From NCBI GenBank assembly GCA_027575765.1, contig JANBPT010000023.1:48094-112093 (forward strand): a stretch of 64,000 nucleotides of DNA, written 5' to 3'. The first letter of the stretch is position 1, and each line of letters begins with the position of its first letter. This stretch comes from Tieghemiomyces parasiticus (Eukaryota; Kickxellomycota; Dimargaritomycetes; Dimargaritales; Dimargaritaceae). Both the position numbers and the translations under genes were made by a program. Positions 50,168-60,937 of this stretch are shown one piece after another. The notes below the pieces were generated by a model. It searched no databases and was not told where the DNA came from. It worked only from the letters and a program-made list of their open reading frames with translations.

Positions 50168-50746
50168 TTAAAACTTCATGAGGTGGGGGGCCTGGCCCTT
50201 CTTCAGGGTGAAGCGGGAACCGAGGTACTCCTTAAGCATGGGCGTCTTGTTGATCTGCTCCAGGAGGATGCTGTCAACGTTCTTCTGAAGCTGGATGCGC
50301 GCCTCGGGGACGGCGTCAGTCTTGGCGGCCTTGTCACCAAAGAAGCGAGCCTCGCCCAGCTGCGTGCGGGTCTTCTGTTCGCGCTTGAACAGGTCGTCGG
50401 TCAGCTCAGCGGGGAGCTGGGCGTTGGACAGGTCCAGCTTGGTGGAGGTGGCCACGACGTAGACCTGGTCAACGCGCTTGATGGGCACACCGTTGGCGGC
50501 GAAGGGGCCGGACACGAGCAGCAGACCGCTCTCCAGACGCTTCAGGAACACGACGCGCTTGCCACGGAAGCGACCGGCCAGGAGGATCAGCACGGTCCCG
50601 GGGGTGATGGAGGAGCGCACCTTGGACGGGCGGCTGGTCCGGAACACGGCCTTCTTGGCACGCACATCCTCGGCCGGGTAAAAGCCGTTGGCGTCGAGCT
50701 GGGGGGTGGCGTTGGCCAGGAAGCTGTTGAAGCGGTGGGCAGCCAT
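50168..50746 (-). CDS. RPL6: 60S ribosomal protein eL6
   Basis: Single exon on the minus strand, 192 aa. Large-subunit ribosomal protein of eukaryotes. Family marks: GFYPAEDV near the N-terminus, then SKVRSSITPGTVLILLAGRF and GKRVVFLKRLESGLLLVSGP (the KOW/SH3-like core), GVPIKRVDQVYVVATSTKLD, and the typical end PMLKEYLGSRFTLKKG with final PHLMKF. Length agrees with fungal eL6 (about 176-200 aa). The start at 50746 is the first ATG; an additional 5' intron in the leader cannot be excluded. The upstream region is shared with the divergent splicing-factor gene. Confidence 0.96.
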   Translation of the reverse strand: MAAHRFNSFLANATPQLDANGFYPAEDVRAKKAVFRTSRPSKVRSSITPGTVLILLAGRFRGKRVVFLKRLESGLLLVSGPFAANGVPIKRVDQVYVVATSTKLDLSNAQLPAELTDDLFKREQKTRTQLGEARFFGDKAAKTDAVPEARIQLQKNVDSILLEQINKTPMLKEYLGSRFTLKKGQAPHLMKF

Positions 50747-51712
50747 TGTACAAATCTTCTGAGCGGGAATGTGGCAACGGTTAATAATGTGCGGATTCGT
50801 GTAGGAGTTAGTAATGCAGAAATGTAGAACCTGGGATTCGGGTTATGTCGGCCAGTCAATCGAAAGTTACCCCTTCGTACGCCAACTATCGGATATCACG
50901 CGTCCATCCATCCATCAGCCCACCCATGGTCAGAAATGGCTACTTCAACTTCATTGGGCTGTAGGCGCAGCGCAGGTGACTACGGCATCCATATTGGATG
51001 AGGGGATGGATGGATAGACGGTGGGCGGGCGGGTGGAGGATGGGTAAAGCAGGCGGCTCTACCTACTTTTGAAACACCGGTACGTACGGGGTTCGTGAAG
51101 AGAAGTGTAGAGAAGAGAAGGATCGATATCAAATTGGATGGGCTAGTCCCTGTATAACTTGGCTGAGTTTTCAATCATAGTGTGATGGGCCAGCTACAGC
51201 TCTGAAGGTGCAGGTGGCTTCACTAACTGCGGTGATGGTAGCAGGGGGGCCTATAGGGTTGTGCCATTAGTCTAGCGCTGCGACAAGCTAAGCTCACATC
51301 GTCGACCCGGCCTAGTCTCTATAAGCTAAGGGGGAAAGGGTAAAAAAAAAGTACCACGCGGGTCCCATTTATCAGGTTGGCCGGATGGAAAAATGTCAGA
51401 GGAACCACCACCACCCACCCACTGACATTGTCAATCTGCCAGCGATACTCCCGTATTCCTCCTATGCTCCCTGTTCCAACCGTGCCTATCTAAACCGGGC
51501 ATATGGCACGCGCGTGTTGTTGCTACCCTATAGATTCTCTATGCCCTAATTCTTAACTTCAACCCCTTAACCAATTCTTTGTCACGGTTTGGCCCGCCAA
51601 GAGAATTTGGTCACATTGAACTCTACTGTCATATTCACTGCCGCTTAATATCCCTTTTGGGGTCTTCACTTGCATAACCTCCTTATATTGACCGTCCTTC
51701 CAATCATCCACT
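50747..51712. promoter_or_regulatory. Divergent promoter region, RPL6 and CWC21
   Basis: 966 bases between divergent starts. Contains a repeated tccatcca-type stretch near 50905 and its complement (ggatggatgg) near 51002. No canonical ribosomal-protein promoter box was recognised. Confidence 0.35.
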
Positions 51713-52849
51713 ATGTACAACGGTATCGGCCTCGACACGACCCGCGGGTCAGGCACAAATGGCTACGTTGTCCGCAATATGGGCCATCTAAAGCCACGGC
51801 GGGACCACCGTAACGGTGCGTCTGCAACAGTCGATCCGAACGAACCGTTTGCCCATCTAGGCCGCGAGCGGGACACAGTCAACGGCCGGACCGCCAACCC
51901 GGAGCTCATTTTACACGAGCAGAAGCGGCAGGTTGAGCTGCGTTGTCTAGAGCTGCAAGACACGTTGGAGGAGGAAGGAAAATTAAGTGAAGCCGATATC
52001 GAGGCCCGCATCAGTGCGCTTCGGGAGACCCTCCTGGCCGAACTGGCTGAAGGACCCGAGGAAGGCCAAATGGTCAGTGTGACGGAGGCCCATCTGAACA
52101 CCATTCGACCCCACGAGACCCATAAACTGGCCGCCGCGAAGCAGCGTGAGAATGAACGTATGGAGCAGGCGCTGGGAATCGGTGAGTACCGTCGTGAACG
52201 GCAGTCCATGTCACCCGTACGTCGGAGCCGATCCCCTCGCCGTGGTAATTATGGTTCTGACCGTTACCGTCGTAGCCATGGCGATGACCGCCCCCGCCAC
52301 TATCGCAGCCGCCGGCGCTCCTACTCGCGCTCGTCCGGGTCGTACTCGCGGTCACGATCACCTAGTCCCCGATTCAGCCGCCGTCGTCACCGCCACCGAT
52401 CGCCATCTCCTCCGCGTCGGGCCTCGCGTCGCCACCGTCGTGGAAACAGCACTTCATCCGCCCGTTTCAGTAGTAGCAGTAGCCGCAGTCGGTCGCGGTC
52501 CACCTCACCCGCTTACCGACGCAGTTCATTCCGGCGCGGCGAAAGCCGTCGGCGCCAGTACTCCCGTTCTTCTACCCCGTCCGACCGCTCCTCCTCCGAT
52601 TCCAGCCGCAGCCCGGCCTCTCGCAAACCTTCACGAACCCACTCCACCCGGCGAAGCCATCGTTCGCCATCCGCCTCCCGCTCTCGCTCTCCCTCGGCTC
52701 GTCGCTCTCGCCGGCGCTCACCGTCGTCCTCTCGCCGCCCGCAGCGCAGTATCTCACCTCATGGATCCGTCGGACGTGGGTCCCCGGGGCGCCACTCATC
52801 TGTCTCGTCCTCCCGGTCCGTATCCCGCCATAGTGAGCGATCCCGCTAA
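51713..52849 (+). CDS. CWC21: Spliceosome factor Cwc21 / SRRM2-type cwf21 domain protein with RS tail
   Basis: Single exon, 378 aa. The first 19 residues MYNGIGLDTTRGSGTNGYV are the near-invariant start of Cwc21/SRm300 proteins, so the start codon is certain. The cwf21 domain follows: residues ~60-110 with HEQKRQVELRCLELQDTLEE. The second half (from about residue 160) is an arginine-serine domain of some 200 residues, longer than in budding yeast Cwc21 and closer to the animal SRRM2 arrangement. The protein binds Prp8 and the catalytic spliceosome, supporting fidelity of exon joining. Stop at 52849, with an AATAAA 73 bases beyond. Confidence 0.95.
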   Translation: MYNGIGLDTTRGSGTNGYVVRNMGHLKPRRDHRNGASATVDPNEPFAHLGRERDTVNGRTANPELILHEQKRQVELRCLELQDTLEEEGKLSEADIEARISALRETLLAELAEGPEEGQMVSVTEAHLNTIRPHETHKLAAAKQRENERMEQALGIGEYRRERQSMSPVRRSRSPRRGNYGSDRYRRSHGDDRPRHYRSRRRSYSRSSGSYSRSRSPSPRFSRRRHRHRSPSPPRRASRRHRRGNSTSSARFSSSSSRSRSRSTSPAYRRSSFRRGESRRRQYSRSSTPSDRSSSDSSRSPASRKPSRTHSTRRSHRSPSASRSRSPSARRSRRRSPSSSRRPQRSISPHGSVGRGSPGRHSSVSSSRSVSRHSERSR

Positions 52850-52921
52850 CCCGTGCTTACAGCTTAGCCTGTACCATGCTATTATATGAAGTGTGAAGCG
52901 ATAGTATGCCACAGTATGTGA

Positions 52922-52927
52922 AATAAA
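52922..52927 (+). terminator. AATAAA polyadenylation-like signal after CWC21
   Basis: AATAAA 73 bases after the CWC21 stop codon, in the 293-base region between two converging genes. It is the best placed such signal in the window, but inferred only from sequence. Confidence 0.45.
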
Positions 52928-53142
52928 GTATTACCGTCCAATCACCACTGGATGGGCATGTAGCATATCCGCTCAGACTATGCTGGTATTTGCGCACTTA
53001 ACGGTCGACGATAGCCGTTTCCCATATTAAAAAATTACAGCGACGGTCTCGATTACGCCTCAAAGCACCACTTGGCACGTGGGAGTAGCCAGATTTAATG
53101 ATTCGACCTGAGGGCAATAGGGAAAAGAAAGATAGGGAGATA

Positions 53143-54753
53143 CTAATCGTCATCCTCATCGCTGTACACTAATTTTTGCCGTTTAGTAACCCGCTTCCCG
53201 CCGGTCTGGGGTCGGTCAACGGGCTCCGCGGCGCGGTCATCCATACCATCGTCGTCAGAGTACCGTGGTGACGCCGAGAGTTCACGTCGACCGGCTGACC
53301 GGTGGTAGCTTTCCATCCCACGCTGCTTAGCCTGTAGGATACGACGTTCGCGGGCATCGTCCTCTTCCTCGCTGCCATCATTCTTGTCGTATTCATCATC
53401 TCGGCCATGGTGACGACGCGAATAACCGTGCGGTCGGTCGGCCGTATCGACCTCATCGGCTGAATCGCCATATTCGACGTCTTCATCTTCATCGTCCACC
53501 ACGAACCCATCGTCCTCATCGGCATCGTACCGACCTCCACTGCCGCGCGGACGGCGGCCGGCCGTACCGTACGGGTCGCGGTCGGTGGCGTACTCCTCGG
53601 CCTCGAGGGAGGCCTCATTAAACTCGGCGCTCCCACCAGGGTTGGTCATGCTGTAGCGCATGGCCTTCCGTTGCCGAGACGCTTCGAGCCGTCGGATGGC
53701 CTTCAACTTTTCGTTCTCCTGAAGCTCCATCTCGCGCTTGAGTTGTTCCGGATCCTTGGTGGTATTGAACAGCTTGGTACGAACTTTTTTCTTGTGGCGG
53801 TCGGTAATGCTCTTGGTGAACTTCTTGTGCGTCTGACTCGTGGTACTGGACGGCCGGAAGAAAAGGTGGTGACCCACCGCACAGCACCCCTGCTGGATCT
53901 CGTCCTGCGGTGGTAGCGTGGTCAACAGACTATGCGGGTGGTCGGTGGCTTTCACAATCACGTCAAAGTACTCCTGGCCCAGCGCGAGCGACATGGTGCC
54001 ATCCGACCACTTGACGAAGCGAGCATTGGATTCGGCCTGTCAAAAGGAAGCGAGGCGAAAGTGGGTAGGTGACGCGGCAGAGAAGTTAATGAAAGTATAA
54101 GCTGGGGGAGGGGGTTCTGGCCGAAGGTCAAGAGTAAGAGGGTGTGTCGCAAGGCATTCCGAATATTTGATACAGACCGTCCGGTCTACCTTTCTGCTAC
54201 CTACCTTGCGCGGTTCGCTGGTTGCCGCGGCCTTGACCTCACGCCAGCGGATGGTGTTTTCGAGTTGCAGTTTGAGCGCCTCCGGGTGTTCCTCCTCCGT
54301 CCGCTCCTCGTACGTCGCGGGATCGAAAGCCTGGGGGTCGACATGAAGGAATCCGGGGATCCTGGAGATGTAGTGATCCGCACCGGGGACGAATAGCTGC
54401 GGGGTGGCGGAGATAGTCACCGGGTGCGGGGGCTGCGGAGCGGCTTCGCCAAAGTCCAGCTGCGATTGGTCACGGTCTAGGTGATCTTCATCGTCTTCAT
54501 CCTCGTCGACGACACGGTTGCGGTGGCTGCTAGTCGTCCGGCTCATGGGAGCGTCGGCAGGTTCGTCGCCAAACAGATCGCCCAGACCGTCGTCATCGTT
54601 GCCATTTGCATCGGGGCCGTCGTCTGCGGACTCGTGCGCTGGGCGAGGGGAGACGGCCGCGTCGGACTGCTGGCCGTCGCTCTCTCCGCCAAACAGGTCA
54701 TCCAGCGCGGCTGGTTCTTGGCTACCGACGCGTTCGGCCATCGGCGACGACAT
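53143..54753 (-). CDS. LEO1: Paf1 complex subunit Leo1
   Basis: Two exons on the minus strand, 54753-54205 and 54036-53143 (gtaggt..gacag), 480 aa. Leo1 is part of the Paf1 elongation complex that travels with RNA polymerase II and supports histone modification. The N-terminal ~120 residues are acidic (LDDLFGGESDG, LGDLFGDEPAD). The Leo1 core spans the intron: PGADHYISRIPGFLHVDP, TIRWREVK, then NARFVKWSDGTMSLALGQEY, FDVIVK and HHLFFRPSSTTSQTHKKFTK. The C-terminal third is a basic coiled coil (LEASRQRKAMRYSM) followed by a highly acidic and Arg-rich tail ending DEDDD. All are typical of Leo1. The start is the first ATG of the exon; another at 54741 would remove four residues. Confidence 0.94.
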
Positions 54754-57700
54754 GGTGCGAAATGAACAGGCGACAATGAGTGGCAAAGGGAATATCGCAC
54801 AAGGATCGGTGAGAAACGTAGTGGGCGAAATGACCGAGGGAAAACCAGAACGGTGTCGGAATGGGCTGGAGGATAGTGCACAGATGGCGTCTGAACTAAA
54901 ACGGGAGTTGTGATGTAAGCATGATACTGTGACCGTTCTCAATTATCGTGTCGACCGGTATCAGCGTCATCTGGCCGCTCTCATTCGCGCAACGGGGCAA
55001 GCATTGCCATTGGGCTTAGGATTCTCATGGAGCAGGACCCCACGAACACCCCCTTAGCCGGCAGTCCTCCGCTGCGGGGGGGAATAGACTTTACCCCACG
55101 GTCCTTGGTGCTGGCTTCGTAAACCGGTACTTCAGACTACTACACCAAGTGTGAATGATGGCTAGCTGATATCCACATTATCCCTGAGACACCTAGAGTT
55201 ACAGCCATGACTAGTTGGGTACCTTGCCAGATGACCTTGCTCTCCAGCTAACGACTAGGCCGGATAGTCCCCTGGCACTTTCGATCTATACCCCATCCGT
55301 CGGGTGGTTTGAGATACCTATCGGGTAAACTTTCTTTACCCCCCAACTCGGTCTGCAAAACTAACCCCGTCAGTTTGTCCTTCAAGCTTAGTGTGTGGCT
55401 GCCAATCCCATCATAACCCCTACCCGCGCCCTCCAAATGGGGTACTGCGATGCTTGGCATCAAGGAGGACTGTTTTACATGATGTAGAAAATCTTTAGCC
55501 AAACGTGTCCATTGGGTAAACAGGATGAAGGTGGTTGCTGGAAGGGGGGGGCCAGATCTTGTCGAAGGGGTGAAAGTGATCCACTGGGGCGAGTAGTTTT
55601 GGCTGATCGCCGGGGGATTTTCATTTTTATTCCCCCTGGTAGAAAGGCAGAGCCGAAGGGGTTGTCGTGCCGGTCCGTACGGCGATCGTTCAGAGTAGCC
55701 AACTAACTGGCACTTTCTAGGCCCGTCAAGAGGTGGCATCTGGGGAAGCAATCCGGAACTGGTTAGTCCGTTCGCAGCTGGTCAAGGTGGCGCGATGGTT
55801 GCAGGGCGAAGCAGGTAATGAGGCAAAGTGGGCGGCCAGTATCAAAATCAATAATGTAACCGCCACCAGTCCTTAGGTGTGCAAGTGGAGCTGGAGTGAA
55901 TGACGCCAGACCACGGTAGTCTCGCTTTAAAGGGGACCGTTTAAAAGGTGCTGGTGGGTCGCAAGGATAATTGATATTGATGCAGAGTTTGGTCGCCAGC
56001 CTGCGTGGCACAAGCCAAGCCACCGATTTAAGGGGGTCAGTTATATAGGGGAACCCTACAACCTCGGATGGCCAAGCGACCGCCACCGAATCGTATCGGT
56101 GATGTCGAAGGTTTGGTAACCTGTTTAGCGACCGCCAAGGGGCTTAACGCCCGTGTCGGCGACGCAGGTCATCTGGGGCACGACAATGGGCCCTCTATTG
56201 GGCACAATCGCAGGCGTCAGCGTCGTACATGTGCAACGATGCCAGATCGCTGGCCAAATCAAGTCCTATCTGGCGCTACTCCTCCGCCCCCGGTTGCCGC
56301 ACACCGAACGGTGCGGGAAATTGGGATAGGGATGGCGGGAATAGTAGTGACATTCAAGCACCACAAGGTATTAATCTGGCAATCCCTTTGAATGGGCGTG
56401 TTTACAATACAATACGTCGCTGAGGGGGGGGGCAGGTAGGTTATCGTACCATTACCCGACCTGCCTACCACCGAATTTCAGCGAACTACATATCATCAAG
56501 CATGTTCTAGAGCTGCCTAGTTCAATTTATACGCCGACAAGGGAGACAACAGCGGCCGCTTGGTTAAGCAGCGCCAAAGCTAATCGTTCACAACCACATC
56601 ATAGCTCTATATGACGCTATAGTGGACATGGGGGGGGGCTAGAGTCGCCGAATGGCCGTAGAAGGCTAGAAACTTGGAAGTATTTTACCAATGCCTTGAC
56701 ATATTCTACTATTAGTGCAAGGTGACGTTATTTACCCGGCCACTTCTTGCCTCATATCAAGATGCGAATCAGTAAGGAGTTCAGTCGGCCGATGGAATAT
56801 CCGAAAGGTGAATTCTGCTACTAATATCGAATTCGGTCTTCGCGTTTCGCCACCGCCACTACCTCCAACTGTAGATCGCAACTCCAACGCTCATGGCGAC
56901 GCAGCAAGTCCGAAATGCCATAGCAGGTTGGGGGGTTTGAAGGTGGCAAAGGTTTAACTTGGGTCACCATTTTGGCAGGTGAAGACTGGTTATCACAGTG
57001 CTACGACTACACTGCCCGCTATTTCGGGTGCCGCCGAGCGACAAGTACTCGGTCTGATATAACGTCCGGTCAGCCATGATGCAACGTGGGCGACATGTAA
57101 GTTGTTATTATTTTTAGTGTGGCCGGGGTCCCTGCCATTGGTAGATCGGTTGGCCCAGATGCCACCGTGGCTGGAGGTGTTGCTTGGCTCTATCACTGGG
57201 ACGGGAGGAGGTTCAAAGCGCAGGTGGGCAGATATGAAGTCGGGTGATCAGCCCGCTCCTGCCGATGGTCGGTTGGTCTGAAAAATGTTGTTAGTTGAAC
57301 GGCAGGCCATGGCCGCACCACCGAGATACCTGCTACTCCTCGGCCTCGCGACGGCCGCGGTTACACGGGCCGCCGCCTGTGGGCCACAGTTTGGTTGCTG
57401 CTGTTGGCCTCCTAGGCCTGGCCGACCAGTTGGGCTACGCGGCTGGGCTCCTTGTGCACCTAGCGTACCCCCCCTCCCCCTTCCTCCACCACCACCTGCA
57501 CCAGTGGCTGTCGACTGGGTGCACCATGACCCTGGTCCAACCGCTCACTCGCCGACGCCCCCGTCACACCACCAGTGCCCTCCCTCCTTCGCTTCACTCC
57601 GTCATAATCCCACCTTGCATATATTTTTCTTTTCCATCCAAACGGCCCGTCTCACACACACTTGGCCCCTCCCCGACCCATTGTTTATCCCACAACCGTG

Positions 57701-58669
57701 TCCATCCTCGCGGCCATCGGGCTCACCTCGGACCAGTGGCAGAGGTCGCAGGGCCGCCATATTGTAATATACGCATAGCGTTTCTCCTGCCACTCGTGGG
57801 TCCACCACAGCCTGCCGGGCTCTAATTGCATTTACCCACCTGGGATGGTATCAAGCGGGGTGGCGGCGGGAGCAGCTTTGTGGATGTCTGTCTCGGCCTT
57901 TTTTTTTGCGAGCCGCCAGCTTCCGCATACGCTGCAACCAGGCTTCCCCCAGCCGTTTGCTTCCGTCCTCACACCATTGGGGAAGGTCATCTTGCCGGTC
58001 CCCCTCCCCTACTCATTCTTTTTCCCACTATGCCGTGGGGCCTTATCGTCACAACCCGGGTCCCTTACTCGGTGCCCCTCACCCTCTCTCTCTCCCGACG
58101 CCTCCCGTTATTGCTCCGAATCAGTCGCCCCGCCCTTCAGGCCGGCTGTCTATATATAAAGATCCGGCCCGGGCCGCCCTCGTCCACCCGCTTACTATTG
58201 GACCCCCCGACCGTTTGTCCATCTGCCCTAGGCCCCTTTCCGCTGTCATGCCCATAGCCGGCCTTTTATTTTCCTCTATCTAGCCTCTAGATCCAGCCCC
58301 CCACCTTCCTTCAATAACGATATACACCCCCTACCCAACCCAACCCGCTCCTTGACGGATTAGGACATCCGAATTCTCGACCTTACAGCTCTTCCCACCA
58401 CACCTCTGGCTTCCTTATTTTATTTAATTGCTCCCAACCGGGTCAGCTTGTCGTGCACTATTTTCCTCCTCCCTTATAGGCTCGTCCCTTCTCTGTAACG
58501 TCCTTAATATTTGATACCTTTGTCACGGTATATATATACATATTGCTCCTGTGTCGGGTGCCCCCGCCTTAACACTCCTCCAAATACCCTCGGCCACTCA
58601 TTCACCCTGAACAGCCCCTGCCGGGTCCCCTACCGTCGTTCTTTCTTTCTTTTTTCCCCGCCCACCACC
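54754..58669. other. Long intergenic region upstream of the MscS-type channel gene
   Basis: 3.9 kb between the divergent LEO1 and MscS genes. No supported gene. Overlapping open frames at 57285-57825 on the plus strand include a hydrophobic stretch, but they do not agree on one frame and match no family. From 57430 to 58669 the plus strand is strongly C/T-rich, as expected of the promoter and long leader of the next gene. A frame at 56068-56391 was examined as a possible retroelement relic and not accepted. Confidence 0.35.
58151..58161 (+). promoter_or_regulatory. TATA-like element upstream of the MscS gene
   Basis: TATATATAAAG in an otherwise C-rich region, 509 bases before the proposed start codon. 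A second AT run (TATATATATA, 58529-58538) lies 131 bases before it. Either could be the core promoter; this is a guess from sequence alone. Confidence 0.25.
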
Positions 58670-60937
58670 ATGCTGCCGCAACGGTCCGAGAAGAAGGCCC
58701 AATTCCGGGACACCAGCGGTGACTCGGTTATCGAGCTCACCGAGAACCCCAATCTCAAGGAATACCGCCAGCCTGACAGCGACGACGAACACGACCATAA
58801 TGACAATGAATCCGAGATTCAGGATGACGACCAGACCGAGAAGAGTGTGCACGCCCCCTTGGGTAGCAACCGCGCCTGGTGGCGGTTACACCCGCTGCTG
58901 CGCGCCCTGGTGCTCATCGTCACCGTGGGCGGGGTGCTGGCCACCCCGGCCATCGTGGTCGGTGTCCTCTACCGCGAGCACCTTGAGCAGTCCATGCGGG
59001 ACGCCGACGAACCCTATTATACAAAGCTCAAGGTAGTGCGTTGGTTCACCTGGCTAGCCATTATCTGGGTCCTCGGCGTCCTCGTTTTCCACCTCGTCCT
59101 CAGCATCCCCTCGCTCGTCCTGACTGTGGCCAAGAAGCTGACTGGCGGCCAGAGCGAGAAGCTCCGTACCCGACTCGAATACTTTAACGCCGCCAGCCTG
59201 TACGTTAAATTGACCCTGACCTGCATGCTCGCCCTACTCAGTTTCTCGGTGGTGTTCCCCAACGCCCGGCCCACCGGCGACTCCACGTTTGCCGATAAGG
59301 AGCCCGAGTCCAAGGCTATCTTCAATGTGATCGCCTGTCTCTTTATTGCCAGCGTTATGTTCTTCGTCGAGAAGGTATTGCTGCAGATGATTGCCACCCG
59401 GTTCCACGCCACTGCCTACAGGGAGCGCTTGCGTGATCTTAAGTATGGCCTGTGGGTAATCGACACCCTGGAGGACGCCCGCCGCCGCGGCGACGAGAGT
59501 AACAATTCCACCTTCACCCCGTTCGCTTGGACCCGCCGCGGCAACCGCGAGTCTACTGCCGACTTCTTCGCCCCGGGAGACCCCCGGTCTCGGGCAGGCA
59601 GCAATGCTGGCTCGCAAGTGGAGCACAAGGGCACGGGGACCCCGGCCCTCATCCAGCCCTTCAACATGATCGCCAACACCATGCGAAACGTGGGCAAGCA
59701 GGCCATCAACGCCGACGTAGACATCAACTCGAATTCCCGCGCCCGGCGCTTGGCCAAGAAGCTGTTTGACGCCCTACAGGGTACCCGCGACTACCTCACC
59801 ATGCAGGACTTCATTCCTTACTTCCGCAACACCAAGGAGGCCTCTAAGGCCTTTGAGTTGTTTGATAAGGACCACAACGGCGACGTGACCAAGAAGGAGA
59901 TGCGTGCCAAGATTATGGCTATCTACAAGGAGCGCCGCGACCTCAACTCGTCACTGCGGGACATGTCTCAAATCGTGGGCAAACTTGATAAGATTATGAT
60001 TGTCATTTGCGTGATCCTCATTGCCATTTTCTCGTCCATGGTGTTTGGCCAGAACCCGGCCTCCACGTTAGTCTCCTTCGGTACCCTGTTTGTCGGTTGG
60101 TCGTTCATCTTTGGTGCCACCCTCAAGAACATGTTTGAGTGCCTCATCTTCCTGTTCATCACCCATCCGTACGACGCCGGTGACCTGGTGGTGATCAACG
60201 GCATCACCATGACTGTGACCAAGGTGCGCGTCCTCAGTACCATCTTCACCCGCGGCGACGGCCAGTACGTGGTTGCCCCTAACAGCGCCCTGCTCAACCT
60301 CTTCATCAACAACCTGCGCCGCTCCCCACCCCAGAGTGAGACCATCACCGTCAACTTTGATTTTTACACCCCGGAGACCAAGCTCGACCAGCTTAAGGAG
60401 CGCCTGGATCACTTCCTGGACCAGTTCCCGCGTATCTTTGAGCCTGGCGTGGGCTTTTCGGTGGACAGTGTGATCGACGCCCACAAGATCGCCGTGAACC
60501 TCTCGCTGAGCTACAAGGCCAACTGGCAGAACGGTGCCCCGCGCGCCGAGGGTCGCAACAAGTTCATGGTATACCTCCGCAACTGTATGATGGACCTGGA
60601 CATTCGCTGCTTCGGTCTTACTCAGCCCGTCCAGCTGCAGGGCCCACCTCCGCGCTACGACGACCTGGGCAGTGACATGACGCCGCCCACTGGCCCACAC
60701 CCCGACGGCGACGACAGTTACCGCCGTCGCCCGCGGACCAACTCGGACGAGGACCCTTTGCACCGTAGCGGTTCCACCATGTATGATCGGGCCCCTGGGG
60801 GCAATGCTGGAAGCAGTTCTGGGACCCACCTAAACGCTGGTAACCGGAATGGACAGAACGCCCAGACCGATTATACGGCCGCCGGTATTGCTGCTGCTTC
60901 TACAGGTCTGATTGCCGCCAATGTGTTCGGTTTCTAA
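58670..60937 (+). CDS. MscS-family mechanosensitive channel with EF-hand (Msy1/Msy2-like)
   Basis: Single exon, 755 aa from the ATG at 58670 (context caccaccATGC); the frame is also open upstream with an in-frame non-ATG extension. Acidic N-terminal ~60 residues are followed by several membrane segments (LVLIVTVGGVLATPAIVVGV, FTWLAIIWVLGVLVFHLVL). A canonical EF-hand loop lies at residues 399-410 (DKDHNGDVTKKE), and then the MscS pore and beta domain: IAIFSSMVFG, GWSFIFGATLKNMFE, THPYDAGDLVVI and VVAPNSALLNLFINNLRRS. The tail is polar and Gly/Asn-rich. In fission yeast the relatives Msy1 and Msy2 sit in the ER membrane and control calcium during hypo-osmotic shock. The EF-hand has all calcium-ligand positions, so calcium regulation is likely. 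Confidence 0.95.
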   Translation: MLPQRSEKKAQFRDTSGDSVIELTENPNLKEYRQPDSDDEHDHNDNESEIQDDDQTEKSVHAPLGSNRAWWRLHPLLRALVLIVTVGGVLATPAIVVGVLYREHLEQSMRDADEPYYTKLKVVRWFTWLAIIWVLGVLVFHLVLSIPSLVLTVAKKLTGGQSEKLRTRLEYFNAASLYVKLTLTCMLALLSFSVVFPNARPTGDSTFADKEPESKAIFNVIACLFIASVMFFVEKVLLQMIATRFHATAYRERLRDLKYGLWVIDTLEDARRRGDESNNSTFTPFAWTRRGNRESTADFFAPGDPRSRAGSNAGSQVEHKGTGTPALIQPFNMIANTMRNVGKQAINADVDINSNSRARRLAKKLFDALQGTRDYLTMQDFIPYFRNTKEASKAFELFDKDHNGDVTKKEMRAKIMAIYKERRDLNSSLRDMSQIVGKLDKIMIVICVILIAIFSSMVFGQNPASTLVSFGTLFVGWSFIFGATLKNMFECLIFLFITHPYDAGDLVVINGITMTVTKVRVLSTIFTRGDGQYVVAPNSALLNLFINNLRRSPPQSETITVNFDFYTPETKLDQLKERLDHFLDQFPRIFEPGVGFSVDSVIDAHKIAVNLSLSYKANWQNGAPRAEGRNKFMVYLRNCMMDLDIRCFGLTQPVQLQGPPPRYDDLGSDMTPPTGPHPDGDDSYRRRPRTNSDEDPLHRSGSTMYDRAPGGNAGSSSGTHLNAGNRNGQNAQTDYTAAGIAAASTGLIAANVFGF

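Noticed and set aside
55248..55751. 167-codon minus-strand open frame
   Set aside because: No ATG-supported coding signal, no family, composition like its non-coding surroundings.
56068..56391. Possible Ty3/gypsy integrase relic (a CQ..K-like and LL.P.LP-like stretch)
   Set aside because: The match needs frame changes, covers few residues and has no supporting retroelement parts nearby.
57285..57825. Overlapping open frames of 160 and 176 codons before the MscS gene
   Set aside because: The frames disagree, codon composition follows the C-rich promoter bias, and no family or consistent splicing was found.
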